Below, in pieces: positions 16,941 to 25,039 of a DNA stretch of 64,000 nt. The notes under the pieces were generated by a model. The model was not told the DNA's origin. It did no database searches and saw only the letters and a list, made by a program, of their open reading frames with translations. Numbering within the stretch: the stretch's first letter is position 1; the number at the start of each line of letters is the position of its first letter. The position numbers and the translations under genes were made by a program. The DNA comes from Ureibacillus chungkukjangi (GTDB taxonomy: Bacteria; Bacillota; Bacilli; Bacillales_A; Planococcaceae), in NCBI RefSeq assembly GCF_003217295.1, contig NZ_QJTJ01000015.1, positions 1 through 64,000 on the forward strand, read 5' to 3'.

Positions 16941-18674
16941 ATGAGTAAGCTTGGAAATGGAAGATTTGAAGGGTATTCGCTTAACCATTTTAAAAAGGAC
17001 TTATTATCCGGAACGATTGTCGGAATAGTGGCTGTTCCTCTAGCAATGTCTTTTGCAATTGCATCAGGAGTGAAACCCGAATACGGTATCTATACCGCAA
17101 TAATCGCCGGAATTTTAATTTCTTTATTAGGTGGGTCAAAATACCAAATAGGTGGTCCGACTGGTGCGTTTGTACCGATTCTTTTAGGTATAGTTATTTC
17201 TTATGGGTACGAGAATTTGTTGCTTGCCGGATTAATGGCAGGAATCATGCTTGTTTTAATGGGACTGTTTAAATTAGGCGCCCTTATAAAATACATTCCC
17301 AGACCAGTAACAATCGGCTTTACTGCCGGAATCGCCGTGATTATTTTTACAGGTCAAATTGCTAATTTCCTAGGCTTGAGAGAAATTGAACAGCATGAAA
17401 GATTTATAGATAATATGAAAGAAATTGGCGGCCACCTCTATAGGATTAATGGCTATAGCATATTGGTTGCAGCGATTTGTTTTGTGGTTATGCTTGTGAC
17501 ACCGAAAGCACTGCCAAAGGTGCCAGGTGCATTAGTCGGTATCGTTGTTTCATCTGCTGTAACAGCTCTTTTCTTAAGCGGGCATGTTGCAACGATTGGC
17601 TCGACATATGGGGCCATACCAAATCAATTGCCGGAGTTTGGTATTCCAGAAATCACGTTAGATAAAATTATGATGCTACTGGGACCTGCATTTGTCATCG
17701 CCATGCTCGGAGGAATAGAATCTCTTCTGTCAGCAGTTGTTGCTGATGGTATGACAAATAGTAAGCATAATAGCAATAAAGAACTGATAGGGCAAGGGAT
17801 TGCCAATATCGTCACACCACTTTTTGGGGGAATTCCTGCTACAGGTGCCATTGCAAGAACAGCAACGAATATTAAATCAGGTGCAGTCTCACCAATGTCC
17901 GGCATTATTCACGGTGTTTTTGTTTTGCTAACTTTACTCGTTTTAGCACCGTTTGCTGTACATATTCCACTTGCAGCATTGGCGCCGGTCTTGATGATAG
18001 TCGCTTGGAATATGAGCGAACGAAAGCATTTTGCTCATATCCTGAAAATGAAATCAGGAGATTCATTAGTATTAGCAACAACGTTTCTATTAACGGTTTT
18101 CACCAGTTTAACAGTGGCGGTTGCAGCTGGGCTAATACTGGCGATTGTTTTGTTTGCTAAACGAATGAGTGAAATGCTGGCTGTGTCGAAAGTGCTTCCA
18201 GATAGTGAAGGGAAAGTAAATCCTCATGTCGTAAGTTCTAGCCATGATTGTCCACAGGTGAGTATCTTCACAGTAGAAGGACCGCTATTCTTTGGAGCAG
18301 CACAAACATTTGAGCAATCGATTCTATCAACAATCCATGCAAAGCCCAAAGTCTTAATATTGCGATTAGGTAAAGTTCCTTTCCTCGATACGACAGGCGA
18401 GGAATACTTCCGAAATATTTTACAAGATTTCAAAGGTCGAGGCTGCAAGGTATTAGTTACAGGCGTCCAGCCTGGCTTAAAGAAAATATTGGATCAAAGC
18501 GGCCTAACCGAAGAAATAGGGAATGCAAATTTCTACTCTCACACAGGTGAAGCCATCAATCGTTCCATCAGCTGCCTAGATCGTGAGGCCTGTATCGGCT
18601 GTAAGCATTTTGCGTTCAGGGAATGTGCTGAGCTGAGTGGGGCTAAGATTGGTACTGGAATGAAAATAGGATAG
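16941..18674 (+). CDS. SulP-family anion transporter with STAS domain
   Basis: A 577-residue SulP (SLC26-type) transporter, probably importing sulfate or bicarbonate. The membrane domain (about 15-415) includes GTIVGIVAVPLAMSFAIASG and the second signature YQIGGPTGAFVPI. A cytoplasmic STAS domain follows (about 430-535; PFLDTTG motif). The C-terminal tail is unusual: Cys545, Cys551, Cys554 and Cys562 form a C-x5-C-x2-C-x7-C cluster that could bind zinc or an iron-sulfur centre. The gene is monocistronic between two terminators and stands where dacF is found in B. subtilis. Substrate is not readable from sequence. Confidence 0.9.
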   Translation: MSKLGNGRFEGYSLNHFKKDLLSGTIVGIVAVPLAMSFAIASGVKPEYGIYTAIIAGILISLLGGSKYQIGGPTGAFVPILLGIVISYGYENLLLAGLMAGIMLVLMGLFKLGALIKYIPRPVTIGFTAGIAVIIFTGQIANFLGLREIEQHERFIDNMKEIGGHLYRINGYSILVAAICFVVMLVTPKALPKVPGALVGIVVSSAVTALFLSGHVATIGSTYGAIPNQLPEFGIPEITLDKIMMLLGPAFVIAMLGGIESLLSAVVADGMTNSKHNSNKELIGQGIANIVTPLFGGIPATGAIARTATNIKSGAVSPMSGIIHGVFVLLTLLVLAPFAVHIPLAALAPVLMIVAWNMSERKHFAHILKMKSGDSLVLATTFLLTVFTSLTVAVAAGLILAIVLFAKRMSEMLAVSKVLPDSEGKVNPHVVSSSHDCPQVSIFTVEGPLFFGAAQTFEQSILSTIHAKPKVLILRLGKVPFLDTTGEEYFRNILQDFKGRGCKVLVTGVQPGLKKILDQSGLTEEIGNANFYSHTGEAINRSISCLDREACIGCKHFAFRECAELSGAKIGTGMKIG

Positions 18675-18676
18675 AG

Positions 18677-18726
18677 TGCACCCCCTAGCTTGTGGATAAA
18701 ACAAGCTAGGGGGTGCGCTTTTTTTA
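18677..18726 (+). terminator. Terminator of the SulP gene
   Basis: GCACCCCCTAGCTTGT pairs with ACAAGCTAGGGGGTGC across GGATAAA, followed by a seven-T run. It is one of the strongest hairpins in the window. Confidence 0.95.
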
Positions 18727-18850
18727 TTGAGGGAATTCTTAAATTTGGTGAAAATAGATTGCGGGGAGGAATGAAAGACATTATGACACGAGATTGGGAG
18801 TGAAGCGGCGATCATGGTGGGAATGAACGCCACTTTAGTAAAAGTTCCGT

Positions 18851-19058
18851 TGAAAAATGTCTTTCATAAGAGTGATGACAGACAATTTAGAAGTAGCTAC
18901 ATTGAAAAGTGTCTTTCATAAGAGCGATGACAGACAATTTAGAAGGAGCTAAGGTGAAAAATGTCTTTCATAAGAGCGATGAAAGCCACTTTAGAAGGAG
19001 CTACATTGAAAAGTGTCTTTCATAAGAGGAATGAAAGCCACTTTCACAGGAGAGAACA
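18851..19058. repeat. 52-bp tandem repeat array 1 (hairpin-forming)
   Basis: TGAAAARTGTCTTTCATAAG begins at 18851, 18903, 18955 and 19007, exactly 52 bp apart each time. Degraded relatives extend the array to about 18760 on the left and 19078 on the right. In the third and fourth units AAAGTG-T-CTTTCAT (or AAATG) can pair with ATGAAAG-C-CACTTT seven bases later. A period of 52 is not a multiple of three and no frame stays open, so it is non-coding. Confidence 0.9.
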
Positions 19059-19080
19059 AGAGAAGTGGCATTCATAACGC

Positions 19081-19158
19081 GAACCCGAACCCGAACCCGA
19101 ACGCGAACCCGAACCCGAACCCGAACCCGAACCCGCGCCCGCACCCGCACCCGCACCC
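19081..19158. repeat. Hexanucleotide repeat, 13 copies of GAACCC/GCACCC
   Basis: Nine GAAC-type hexamers (GAACCC, one GAACGC) are followed by GCGCCC and three GCACCC, without interruption. The GC content is far above that of the surroundings. The run directly follows the 52-bp array. Confidence 0.95.
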
Positions 19159-19335
19159 TTACAAATCCAGAAAATTTCTCGCGTACCCCTGAATATTTCC
19201 TCTAACTCCTGCCCACAATGGTATTTGTGTGAATTTTTATTCTACTATTAATAGATTCCTGTGATTTTCTACTGTAGAAAATTTGTGTCGCTACAGTGAA
19301 TCACTCCTATATTCACTGCTTCAAATAACCGATAG

Positions 19336-19377
19336 AAAAATGGCTGTGACAAAAGTTGGTGTTGCAGCCATTTTTTA
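19336..19377 (+). terminator. Orphan terminator-like hairpin
   Basis: AAAAATGGCTG pairs with CAGCCATTTTT and a T-run follows, yet no gene ends here. It could end a small RNA, or be a relic of a lost gene. Confidence 0.6.
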
Positions 19378-19760
19378 CGTTTAAAATAAAACTTTTTTTA
19401 CCATACTTAATTTTGGTAAAGCAATGCTTTTTTAAGTCATGAAAAGTTTAGCTTTCTTATTTGAATTGAAGCAGCTTTGGCTGATTGTGTAGAACAACCT
19501 ACTCGATTTGCCCGGTTACTAATTTTTTAGCATATTGCAACACTTTGAACACCACTGAGAGCTTGCGAGAGAAACCTCCATTTGCATCTAAAGGAATGGA
19601 CTAAACCAAGTAAGAACGTGAAGGATCTAAAAGTAAAATCAGCACTCGATTCCAAGGCGTTCTGGTGTGAAGGAATTTGGCCGAATATCTCCTGATTCTG
19701 CTTATTAATTTGTCGTATTTTCACTAGTTTCAGCGAAATTCTTCTAGTCTTGTCAGGAAT

Positions 19761-19789
19761 AAAGGATATGACGAGAAAATGTGGAATAA
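19761..19789 (+). promoter_or_regulatory. Sigma-H promoter of the spoIIA operon
   Basis: AAAGGATAT (-35) and GTGGAATAA (-10) are separated by 11 bp, matching the sigma-H consensus RnAGGAwww-N11/12-RnnGAATww at every defined base. B. subtilis spoIIA is known to be transcribed by sigma-H. AGGAGG and the spoIIAA start follow. Confidence 0.85.
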
Positions 19790-19819
19790 TGCTAACTAAA
19801 GAGGAGGCGAATTATCAAA

Positions 19820-20173
19820 ATGAACTATGAAATTAATATGCACTTAAATGATATTGCAGTCATCAGGCTCTTTGGTGAACTGGATCACCACGAAACGGAA
19901 AAAATTCGCGCACACATATCGAAAACGATAATGCAAGGGAATTTGAGTACGATTATTTGGAATCTAGAAAGACTGAACTTTATGGATAGTTCAGGAATCG
20001 GTTTGATTTTAGGACGTATGCGAGAGTTAAGTGCTGTTAATGGACAAACCATTATCTTAAATCCGTCAAATACAATGAAAAAAATCTTTCAATTTTCAGG
20101 TTTAGCCTCTTTCATGATGGAGGATACAGAAGCAGATGCAATTTTACACGCAAGGGGGATTGTGAATGGATAA
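19820..20173 (+). CDS. spoIIAA: Anti-sigma F factor antagonist SpoIIAA
   Basis: A 117-residue STAS-domain protein. Its unphosphorylated form displaces SpoIIAB from sigma-F after polar septation, starting the forespore programme. The phosphorylation site lies in FMDSSGIG (Ser57/58), followed by the conserved ILGRM. GAGGAGGCG is located 10 nt upstream of the ATG. It overlaps spoIIAB by 8 nt, so the pair is translationally coupled. Confidence 0.95.
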   Translation: MNYEINMHLNDIAVIRLFGELDHHETEKIRAHISKTIMQGNLSTIIWNLERLNFMDSSGIGLILGRMRELSAVNGQTIILNPSNTMKKIFQFSGLASFMMEDTEADAILHARGIVNG

Positions 20174-20609
20174 CGAAATGACGCTTTCATTTGTAGCAGT
20201 TAGTGATAATGAAAGTCTGGCGAGAATGGCAATTACTAGTTTTGTTGCTCAACTTGACCCAACCATTGACGAGCTTTCAGAATTTAAAACAATCGTTTCA
20301 GAAGCTGTATCCAATGCAATTATTCATGGATATGACGAAGATGGTAAAGGAATCGTTACTGTTCATGCAGTGAGAGATGGAGATTTAGTATCTGTCGCTG
20401 TGAAGGATAACGGAAAAGGGATTTTTGATGTAAAAAAAGCAATGGAGCCTTTATTTACATCTAAGGCAGAAATGGAGCGTTCTGGAATGGGCTTTACGAT
20501 TATGGAGAGCTTTGCAGACAATCTACAGGTGGAATCAGAGCCGAATGTCGGAACTGTGATTACCTTTTCAAAAAAATTTTATTCAGTAAAGATGCCTCAA
20601 ATCTCATAG
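20166..20609 (+). CDS. spoIIAB: Anti-sigma F factor and SpoIIAA kinase SpoIIAB
   Basis: A 147-residue GHKL-family serine kinase that holds sigma-F inactive and phosphorylates SpoIIAA. The N box EAVSNAIIHGY (about 43-53), G1 box DNGKGI (about 83) and G2 region RSGMGFTIM (about 107) are all present. AAGGGGG stands upstream, inside the end of spoIIAA. Length and order are those of the B. subtilis spoIIA operon. Confidence 0.96.
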   Translation: MDNEMTLSFVAVSDNESLARMAITSFVAQLDPTIDELSEFKTIVSEAVSNAIIHGYDEDGKGIVTVHAVRDGDLVSVAVKDNGKGIFDVKKAMEPLFTSKAEMERSGMGFTIMESFADNLQVESEPNVGTVITFSKKFYSVKMPQIS

Positions 20610-20740
20610 AGTAGCTTTTTATCTAAGCAGATAGTCGTCACTTAAATGGTTATAACAGCTTATTGGTTTTTGACAATTGGAAAGAAACTATCAATTTTAT
20701 GTGGACGCAAATACGGTGGTATTTGATAGAAGTTAGGGGG

Positions 20741-21532
20741 ATGAGGACAATCGAACAGCCGTCCAATAATGTTTTGTTGACACAAGAAGAAATGCGTGGG
20801 CTGATTGAAAAAGCGCAAACGGGTGATGTAGAAGCAAGAAAACAAATGATTGAAGGCAATACTCGGCTCGTTTGGTCGATTGTTCAACGTTTTGCTTCTC
20901 GTGGAGTAGAGCTTGAAGATTTGTTTCAAATTGGTTGTATCGGATTGATGAAATCTGTTGATAAATTTGATCTATCCTATGATGTGAAATTTTCAACCTA
21001 TGCTGTTCCGATGATTATTGGAGAAATCCAACGCTTTTTAAGAGATGATGGCATGGTGAAGGTGAGCAGATCGATACGCGAGCTTAACTATAAAATTCGA
21101 CATGCAACTGATGAATATTTAAAGACCAATGAAAAGCCACCTTCTATTTCTGAGCTTGCTGCTATGTTAGGGGTATCGCAGGATGAAGTGCTTGTAGCTA
21201 CAGATGCAATGCGTGATCCAGCTTCCTTGCATGAACAGTTATTCGAGAGTGAAGGCGATTCCATAACGTTAATGGATCAAATGAAGGACGAAAAATCGGA
21301 GCTTCCTTTTCAATATATTCCATTAAAGGAAGTTCTGACTAAGCTGGACAAGCGAGAGCAGTCCATAATTTATTTACGGTATTACTTAGATTTAACTCAA
21401 ACCGATATTGCAGAAAGGTTAGGGATATCTCAAGTTCAAGTTTCGCGGTTAGAAAAGAAGATTTTGGCGCAACTTAAATCTTGGATGGAAACCAATTCAT
21501 CACGAACTACTAAAAAGACGGTGAGTAAATGA
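20741..21532 (+). CDS. sigF: Forespore-specific RNA polymerase sigma-F factor
   Basis: A 263-residue sigma-70-family factor directing early forespore transcription. Region 2 reads LEDLFQIGCIGLMKSVDKFD ... FSTYAVPMIIGEIQRFLRDDG, and region 4 ends in a helix-turn-helix (QTDIAERLGISQVQVSRLEK). The ATG at 20741 gives an N-terminus of the same length as B. subtilis SigF. Its ribosome site (TAGGGGG) is unusually close, so upstream in-frame starts, including TTG at 20723, cannot be excluded. The stop overlaps the spoVAF start (ATGA). Confidence 0.94.
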   Translation: MRTIEQPSNNVLLTQEEMRGLIEKAQTGDVEARKQMIEGNTRLVWSIVQRFASRGVELEDLFQIGCIGLMKSVDKFDLSYDVKFSTYAVPMIIGEIQRFLRDDGMVKVSRSIRELNYKIRHATDEYLKTNEKPPSISELAAMLGVSQDEVLVATDAMRDPASLHEQLFESEGDSITLMDQMKDEKSELPFQYIPLKEVLTKLDKREQSIIYLRYYLDLTQTDIAERLGISQVQVSRLEKKILAQLKSWMETNSSRTTKKTVSK

Positions 21533-22992
21533 GTAATCAAGTTTTTTCATCAATTGATGAAGCAAAGGATTTTTTGTACAGCAAATTTGGAAAAGATGAA
21601 TCCTTTGATGTATGTATTAAAGACCTTCATGTAAGGACTTTACCAGTACTTTGTGTTTATATTAGTGGGCTTGTGGATGGTGCTACACTTACGGTTCAGC
21701 TGACGCCTCTCTTCACTCATACGTATGAGCTTGAAAATCAGCATGATATTGAGAAAAAGGATGAGGCGCAGTACTTTGATGACCATTTTAATTTTTATGG
21801 GAAATCAGAGCCAAAGGATAAAGATGAATTTATCTTAGGTGTACTAAGTGGGCAGGTTGGCTTTATTACAGAGAATGGCTATGGCTATTTAATGGAGTTA
21901 AGAAGCTATCCTGGTCGCCAGCCAGATGAGCCAGACAACGAAAAAGTAATTCGAGGATCACGTGATGGCTTTGCAGAAAACATTATGTTAAATACTGCGT
22001 TAATTCGTCGTCGAATACGTGCTCCTCAATTACGTTTCGAGCTGCACAAAGTATCGACTCTTGGTCAGACAGATATTGCGATAACCTATATGAAGGATCT
22101 CGTGAATCCGAAGCATTTAGACTGGCTTCACAAGAGGCTGAAGGAAATAAAGCATGACGGGCTGACCATGGCGGATAAATCCTTGGAGGAATGGCTGTTC
22201 AAGCAGAAATTCCATCCTCTCCCATTTGTTCGTTACACAGAACGGCCGGATATTGTTGCGGCGCATTTACTTGAGGGGCATATTGCCATAGTTGTGGATA
22301 CGTCACCTTCTGTAATGCTTATGCCGATTTCCATGTTCCATTTACTGCAGCATGCTGAAGAGTATCGCCAGGCGCCACTAATTGGGACGACCTTCCGATT
22401 TTTAAGATATTTTGCAGCATTTTTCAGTTTAACGTTGTTACCGATTTGGTATTTACTAGCCACCAATGAACAATATTTACCTGAGGCACTTGACTTTATA
22501 GGTGCAAAAGAGGAATCAGAAATCCCGTTATTTTTACAAATCATCATAGCCCATTTAGGCTTAGAATATTTGCGAATAGCAGCCATCCATACTCCGACGC
22601 CGCTATCGACCGCCATGGGGTTAGTAGCCGGGATTATTATTGGACAAATCGCAATTGACGTAGGATTATTCTCTCCGGAAGTTGTCCTCTACACTGCTGT
22701 TTCAGCGATTTTCTCATTCTCTATCCCAACCTTCGAGCTAAGTACTGCAGTGAAGTATTTCCAATTCTTCATCCTACTGGCGACAGTAGCAGCAGGTCCG
22801 AGCGGGTTCTTTTTAGCCGGATGGATTATTTTCTCCTACCTATGTGCACTTAAGCCTATGACTGTGCCGTATATGTGGCCACTTGTGCCATTCTTCCCTA
22901 AAGCATTTGCGCGTATATTTATTCGTTTCCCAATGGCAGATGATGCATTAAGACCGTATATTGTTGGATCAAAGCATCGAAAACGTGCATAA
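21529..22992 (+). CDS. spoVAF: SpoVAF / GerA-family spore membrane protein
   Basis: A 487-residue protein of the GerABKA family. A soluble N-terminal domain (about 1-290) contains the LRSYPGRQPDEPDNEKVIRGSRDGF-type motif (here about 122-146, given in pieces: SYPGRQPDEPD, VIRGSRDGF). Four or five membrane helices follow (about 300-460) with the conserved PSGFFLAGW. SpoVAF is a forespore inner-membrane protein that works with germination receptors and the SpoVA dipicolinate channel. In B. subtilis it ends the spoVA operon; here it directly follows sigF with a 4-nt overlap, and spoVAA to spoVAE are absent from the locus. Confidence 0.9.
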   Translation: MSNQVFSSIDEAKDFLYSKFGKDESFDVCIKDLHVRTLPVLCVYISGLVDGATLTVQLTPLFTHTYELENQHDIEKKDEAQYFDDHFNFYGKSEPKDKDEFILGVLSGQVGFITENGYGYLMELRSYPGRQPDEPDNEKVIRGSRDGFAENIMLNTALIRRRIRAPQLRFELHKVSTLGQTDIAITYMKDLVNPKHLDWLHKRLKEIKHDGLTMADKSLEEWLFKQKFHPLPFVRYTERPDIVAAHLLEGHIAIVVDTSPSVMLMPISMFHLLQHAEEYRQAPLIGTTFRFLRYFAAFFSLTLLPIWYLLATNEQYLPEALDFIGAKEESEIPLFLQIIIAHLGLEYLRIAAIHTPTPLSTAMGLVAGIIIGQIAIDVGLFSPEVVLYTAVSAIFSFSIPTFELSTAVKYFQFFILLATVAAGPSGFFLAGWIIFSYLCALKPMTVPYMWPLVPFFPKAFARIFIRFPMADDALRPYIVGSKHRKRA

Positions 22993-23098
22993 AGTGTCGT
23001 TGCGTTAAAATTCTACCTATGATAAAGTTCATCATAAGGAAAATAAGTGAAAATGAGGATATTCTCCTCATTTCGCTCGCAACGAAGGGAGAAGCGAC

Positions 23099-24415
23099 AT
23101 GCATTTATTTGGTACTCAAAAAGTAGATGAAAATGGTCACTTAACGATCGGTGGAGTGGATACAGTAACGCTTGCAAAAGAGTATGGCACTCCACTTTTC
23201 GTTTATGATTTACAGCTGATCAGAGACCGTGCACGTGGATTTATCGAAACATTTCAAAATTTAGGTGTGAAGGCAGAAGTAGCCTATGCATCAAAGGCTT
23301 TTTCATGTATAGCAATTTACCAGCTTGCTAAAGAAGAAAATCTATCACTAGACGTAGTTTCTGGAGGAGAGTTATATACAGCTATTCAAGCAGGTTTCCC
23401 ATCTGAGAGAATACACTTCCATGGAAATAACAAGTCCTATTTTGAATTAGAACTAGCATTTGATTCAAATGTTGGATGTATCGTTGTTGATAATTTTTAT
23501 GAAATAGAGAAGTTAAAAGAAATTTCAGAGGCTAAACAGCAGTCAATGAGAATTTTACTTCGTGTGACACCAGGTGTTGAAGCACATACACATGACTTTA
23601 TAACAACAGGACAGGCAGATTCAAAATTCGGGTTTGATCTAAACAATGGTCAAGCTGACGAGGCATTTCTAAAAGTGAAGGATCATGAGTATCTAAATGT
23701 CCTAGGATTACATTGCCATATCGGTTCTCAAATTTTTGAAACTGATGGTTTTAGTCTAGCTGCCGAAAAATTAATGAAAAAAATCAGTGAATGGAAGCAA
23801 GAATTTGATTTCCATTGTACAGTATTAAATTTAGGTGGCGGATTCGGAATTCGATATACGGAAGAGGACAAGCCTCTTGAACCACAAGATTATGTAAAAG
23901 AGATGATTGAAACAGTACAAGCCTTTGCTGGTAAGTTAAACTTAACGATGCCGGAAATTTGGATTGAACCAGGACGTTCTCTTGTAGGGGATGCAGGGAC
24001 ATCTCTATATACAGTTGGTTCACAAAAAACTGTTCCGAATATACGCGAATACATAGCAGTGGATGGCGGCATGAGTGATAATATCCGTCCTGCACTTTAT
24101 GATGCAAAATATGAGGCGGTTGTCGCTAATAAAGCAAATGAAGAAAAAACGAATACTTATACAGTTGCAGGAAAACTATGTGAATCTGGTGATAAATTAA
24201 TTGTTGACGCCTTATTACAAAATACAGAGCCTGGTGATATTTTAGCTATCTTCTGTACGGGTGCATATGGGTATTCAATGGCTTCTAATTATAACCGAAT
24301 CCCTAGACCAGCTGTTGTGTTTGTAGAAGAAGGTCAACATCAATTGGCTATTAATAGAGAAAGCTACGAAAATATCATTCAAAACGATCTCCCGCTATCT
24401 CTAAAAAGAGGGTGA
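23099..24415 (+). CDS. lysA: Diaminopimelate decarboxylase
   Basis: A 438-residue PLP enzyme of alanine-racemase fold type that makes L-lysine from meso-diaminopimelate. The PLP lysine is in AYASKAFSC (about Lys62), the HCHIGSQ loop is at about 205, and the GGGFG phosphate-binding loop is at about 245. CESGD and the C-terminal GAYGYSM supply substrate-binding residues. The gene follows spoVAF as in B. subtilis. AAGGGAG precedes the ATG. Confidence 0.96.
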   Translation: MHLFGTQKVDENGHLTIGGVDTVTLAKEYGTPLFVYDLQLIRDRARGFIETFQNLGVKAEVAYASKAFSCIAIYQLAKEENLSLDVVSGGELYTAIQAGFPSERIHFHGNNKSYFELELAFDSNVGCIVVDNFYEIEKLKEISEAKQQSMRILLRVTPGVEAHTHDFITTGQADSKFGFDLNNGQADEAFLKVKDHEYLNVLGLHCHIGSQIFETDGFSLAAEKLMKKISEWKQEFDFHCTVLNLGGGFGIRYTEEDKPLEPQDYVKEMIETVQAFAGKLNLTMPEIWIEPGRSLVGDAGTSLYTVGSQKTVPNIREYIAVDGGMSDNIRPALYDAKYEAVVANKANEEKTNTYTVAGKLCESGDKLIVDALLQNTEPGDILAIFCTGAYGYSMASNYNRIPRPAVVFVEEGQHQLAINRESYENIIQNDLPLSLKRG

Positions 24416-24423
24416 GCTAGTTT

Positions 24424-24528
24424 ATGAAGATATCAAAGTGGTGGCTTCTTGGAATCTTAATCGTCATTAGTATTATTTGGGCGTTGATTTATATTTTTCT
24501 CTTAATTCCTAAACCATCAGTCGAATAA
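24424..24528 (+). CDS. 34-residue single-pass membrane peptide
   Basis: A short frame starts 8 nt after the lysA stop: MKISKWWLLGILIVISIIWA and a short LLIPKPSVE tail. One hydrophobic helix (about 6-29) is preceded by two lysines, giving an N-in topology. GGGTGA, inside the end of lysA, stands 8 nt upstream of the ATG. I do not recognise the peptide; the clean helix, basic start and ribosome site support a real gene, probably co-transcribed with lysA. Confidence 0.55.
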   Translation: MKISKWWLLGILIVISIIWALIYIFLLIPKPSVE

Positions 24529-24572
24529 AAAAGTATAGAATCTTATATATTTGTTAATAAATGGTAATAAAG

Positions 24573-24601
24573 TTGATTCCTTTCTTCAAATCATGTAGTA
24601 T
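24573..24601 (+). promoter_or_regulatory. Candidate ribT promoter
   Basis: TTGATT (24573-24578), a 17-bp spacer and TAGTAT (24596-24601) lie about 44 nt before the ribT start. Confidence 0.45.
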
Positions 24602-24644
24602 ATTTAAAGATGTTGTACTGATAGAAAACGAGGGAATGTTATTC

Positions 24645-25016
24645 ATGTTAATACGCTATAAAAAATCTTTTGAAAAAATAGCAATGGGCTTGCTTTCGTT
24701 CATGCCTTCCGAGAAGGACGTAAAGCATTTAATGGAAACAATTCATTCTTATGAAGAAAAAGACAATTGGCATTTATTTTTATGGAAAAAAGATGAAGAA
24801 TATATCGGCATTGTGGGAATAATTGAAGAGGATTCAGTTGCTACAATTCAACATATTACAGTTGTCCCTTCCTATAGAGGTGAGGGTGTAGCGATCACGA
24901 TGCTAAAGGCATTATTAAATACAGGGCAATTTAAAGAAATCAATGCAAGTGAAGATACAAAACCTTTTATAGAAAAATGTTTACCAATAGTAGAAGAGGT
25001 TGACGATTCTAAATAG
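24645..25016 (+). CDS. ribT: GNAT-family acetyltransferase RibT
   Basis: A 123-residue N-acetyltransferase-fold protein. The start MLIRYKKSFEKIAMGLLSFM is nearly identical to that of B. subtilis RibT as I recall it, and the acetyl-CoA loop reads VVPSYRGEGVA (about 79-89). RibT is the last gene of the B. subtilis riboflavin operon, but its reaction is unsettled. Here ribDEAH are absent and ribT has its own promoter. The ATG at 24645 is preferred to 24636 because of spacing from GAGGGA. Confidence 0.85.
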   Translation: MLIRYKKSFEKIAMGLLSFMPSEKDVKHLMETIHSYEEKDNWHLFLWKKDEEYIGIVGIIEEDSVATIQHITVVPSYRGEGVAITMLKALLNTGQFKEINASEDTKPFIEKCLPIVEEVDDSK

Positions 25017-25038
25017 CGTCAGCCTCTTCTTCTTTTTC
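24992..25038. terminator. Bidirectional terminator between ribT and ypuF
   Basis: AGAAGAGGTTGACG (inside the last codons of ribT) pairs with CGTCAGCCTCTTCT and is followed by CTTTTT. It also sits at the end of convergent ypuF. Confidence 0.85.
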
Positions 25039-25039
25039 A

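Larger units (their letters stand above)
19159..19819. other. 660-bp region without a confident gene
   Basis: It contains a perfect 19-bp palindrome (ATTTTCTAC-T-GTAGAAAAT, 19264-19282), a GTGAAT/ATTCAC repeat near 19296-19316, an orphan terminator (19336-19376), and a minus-strand 65-codon frame (19527-19724) that I do not recognise and that has no good ribosome site. The spoIIA promoter occupies the right end. Confidence 0.5.

Noticed and set aside
19527-19724. Minus-strand 65-codon frame
   Set aside because: It reads as an unfamiliar sequence without a ribosome site. It may be a relic or chance frame, so it is mentioned only as part of the intergenic region.
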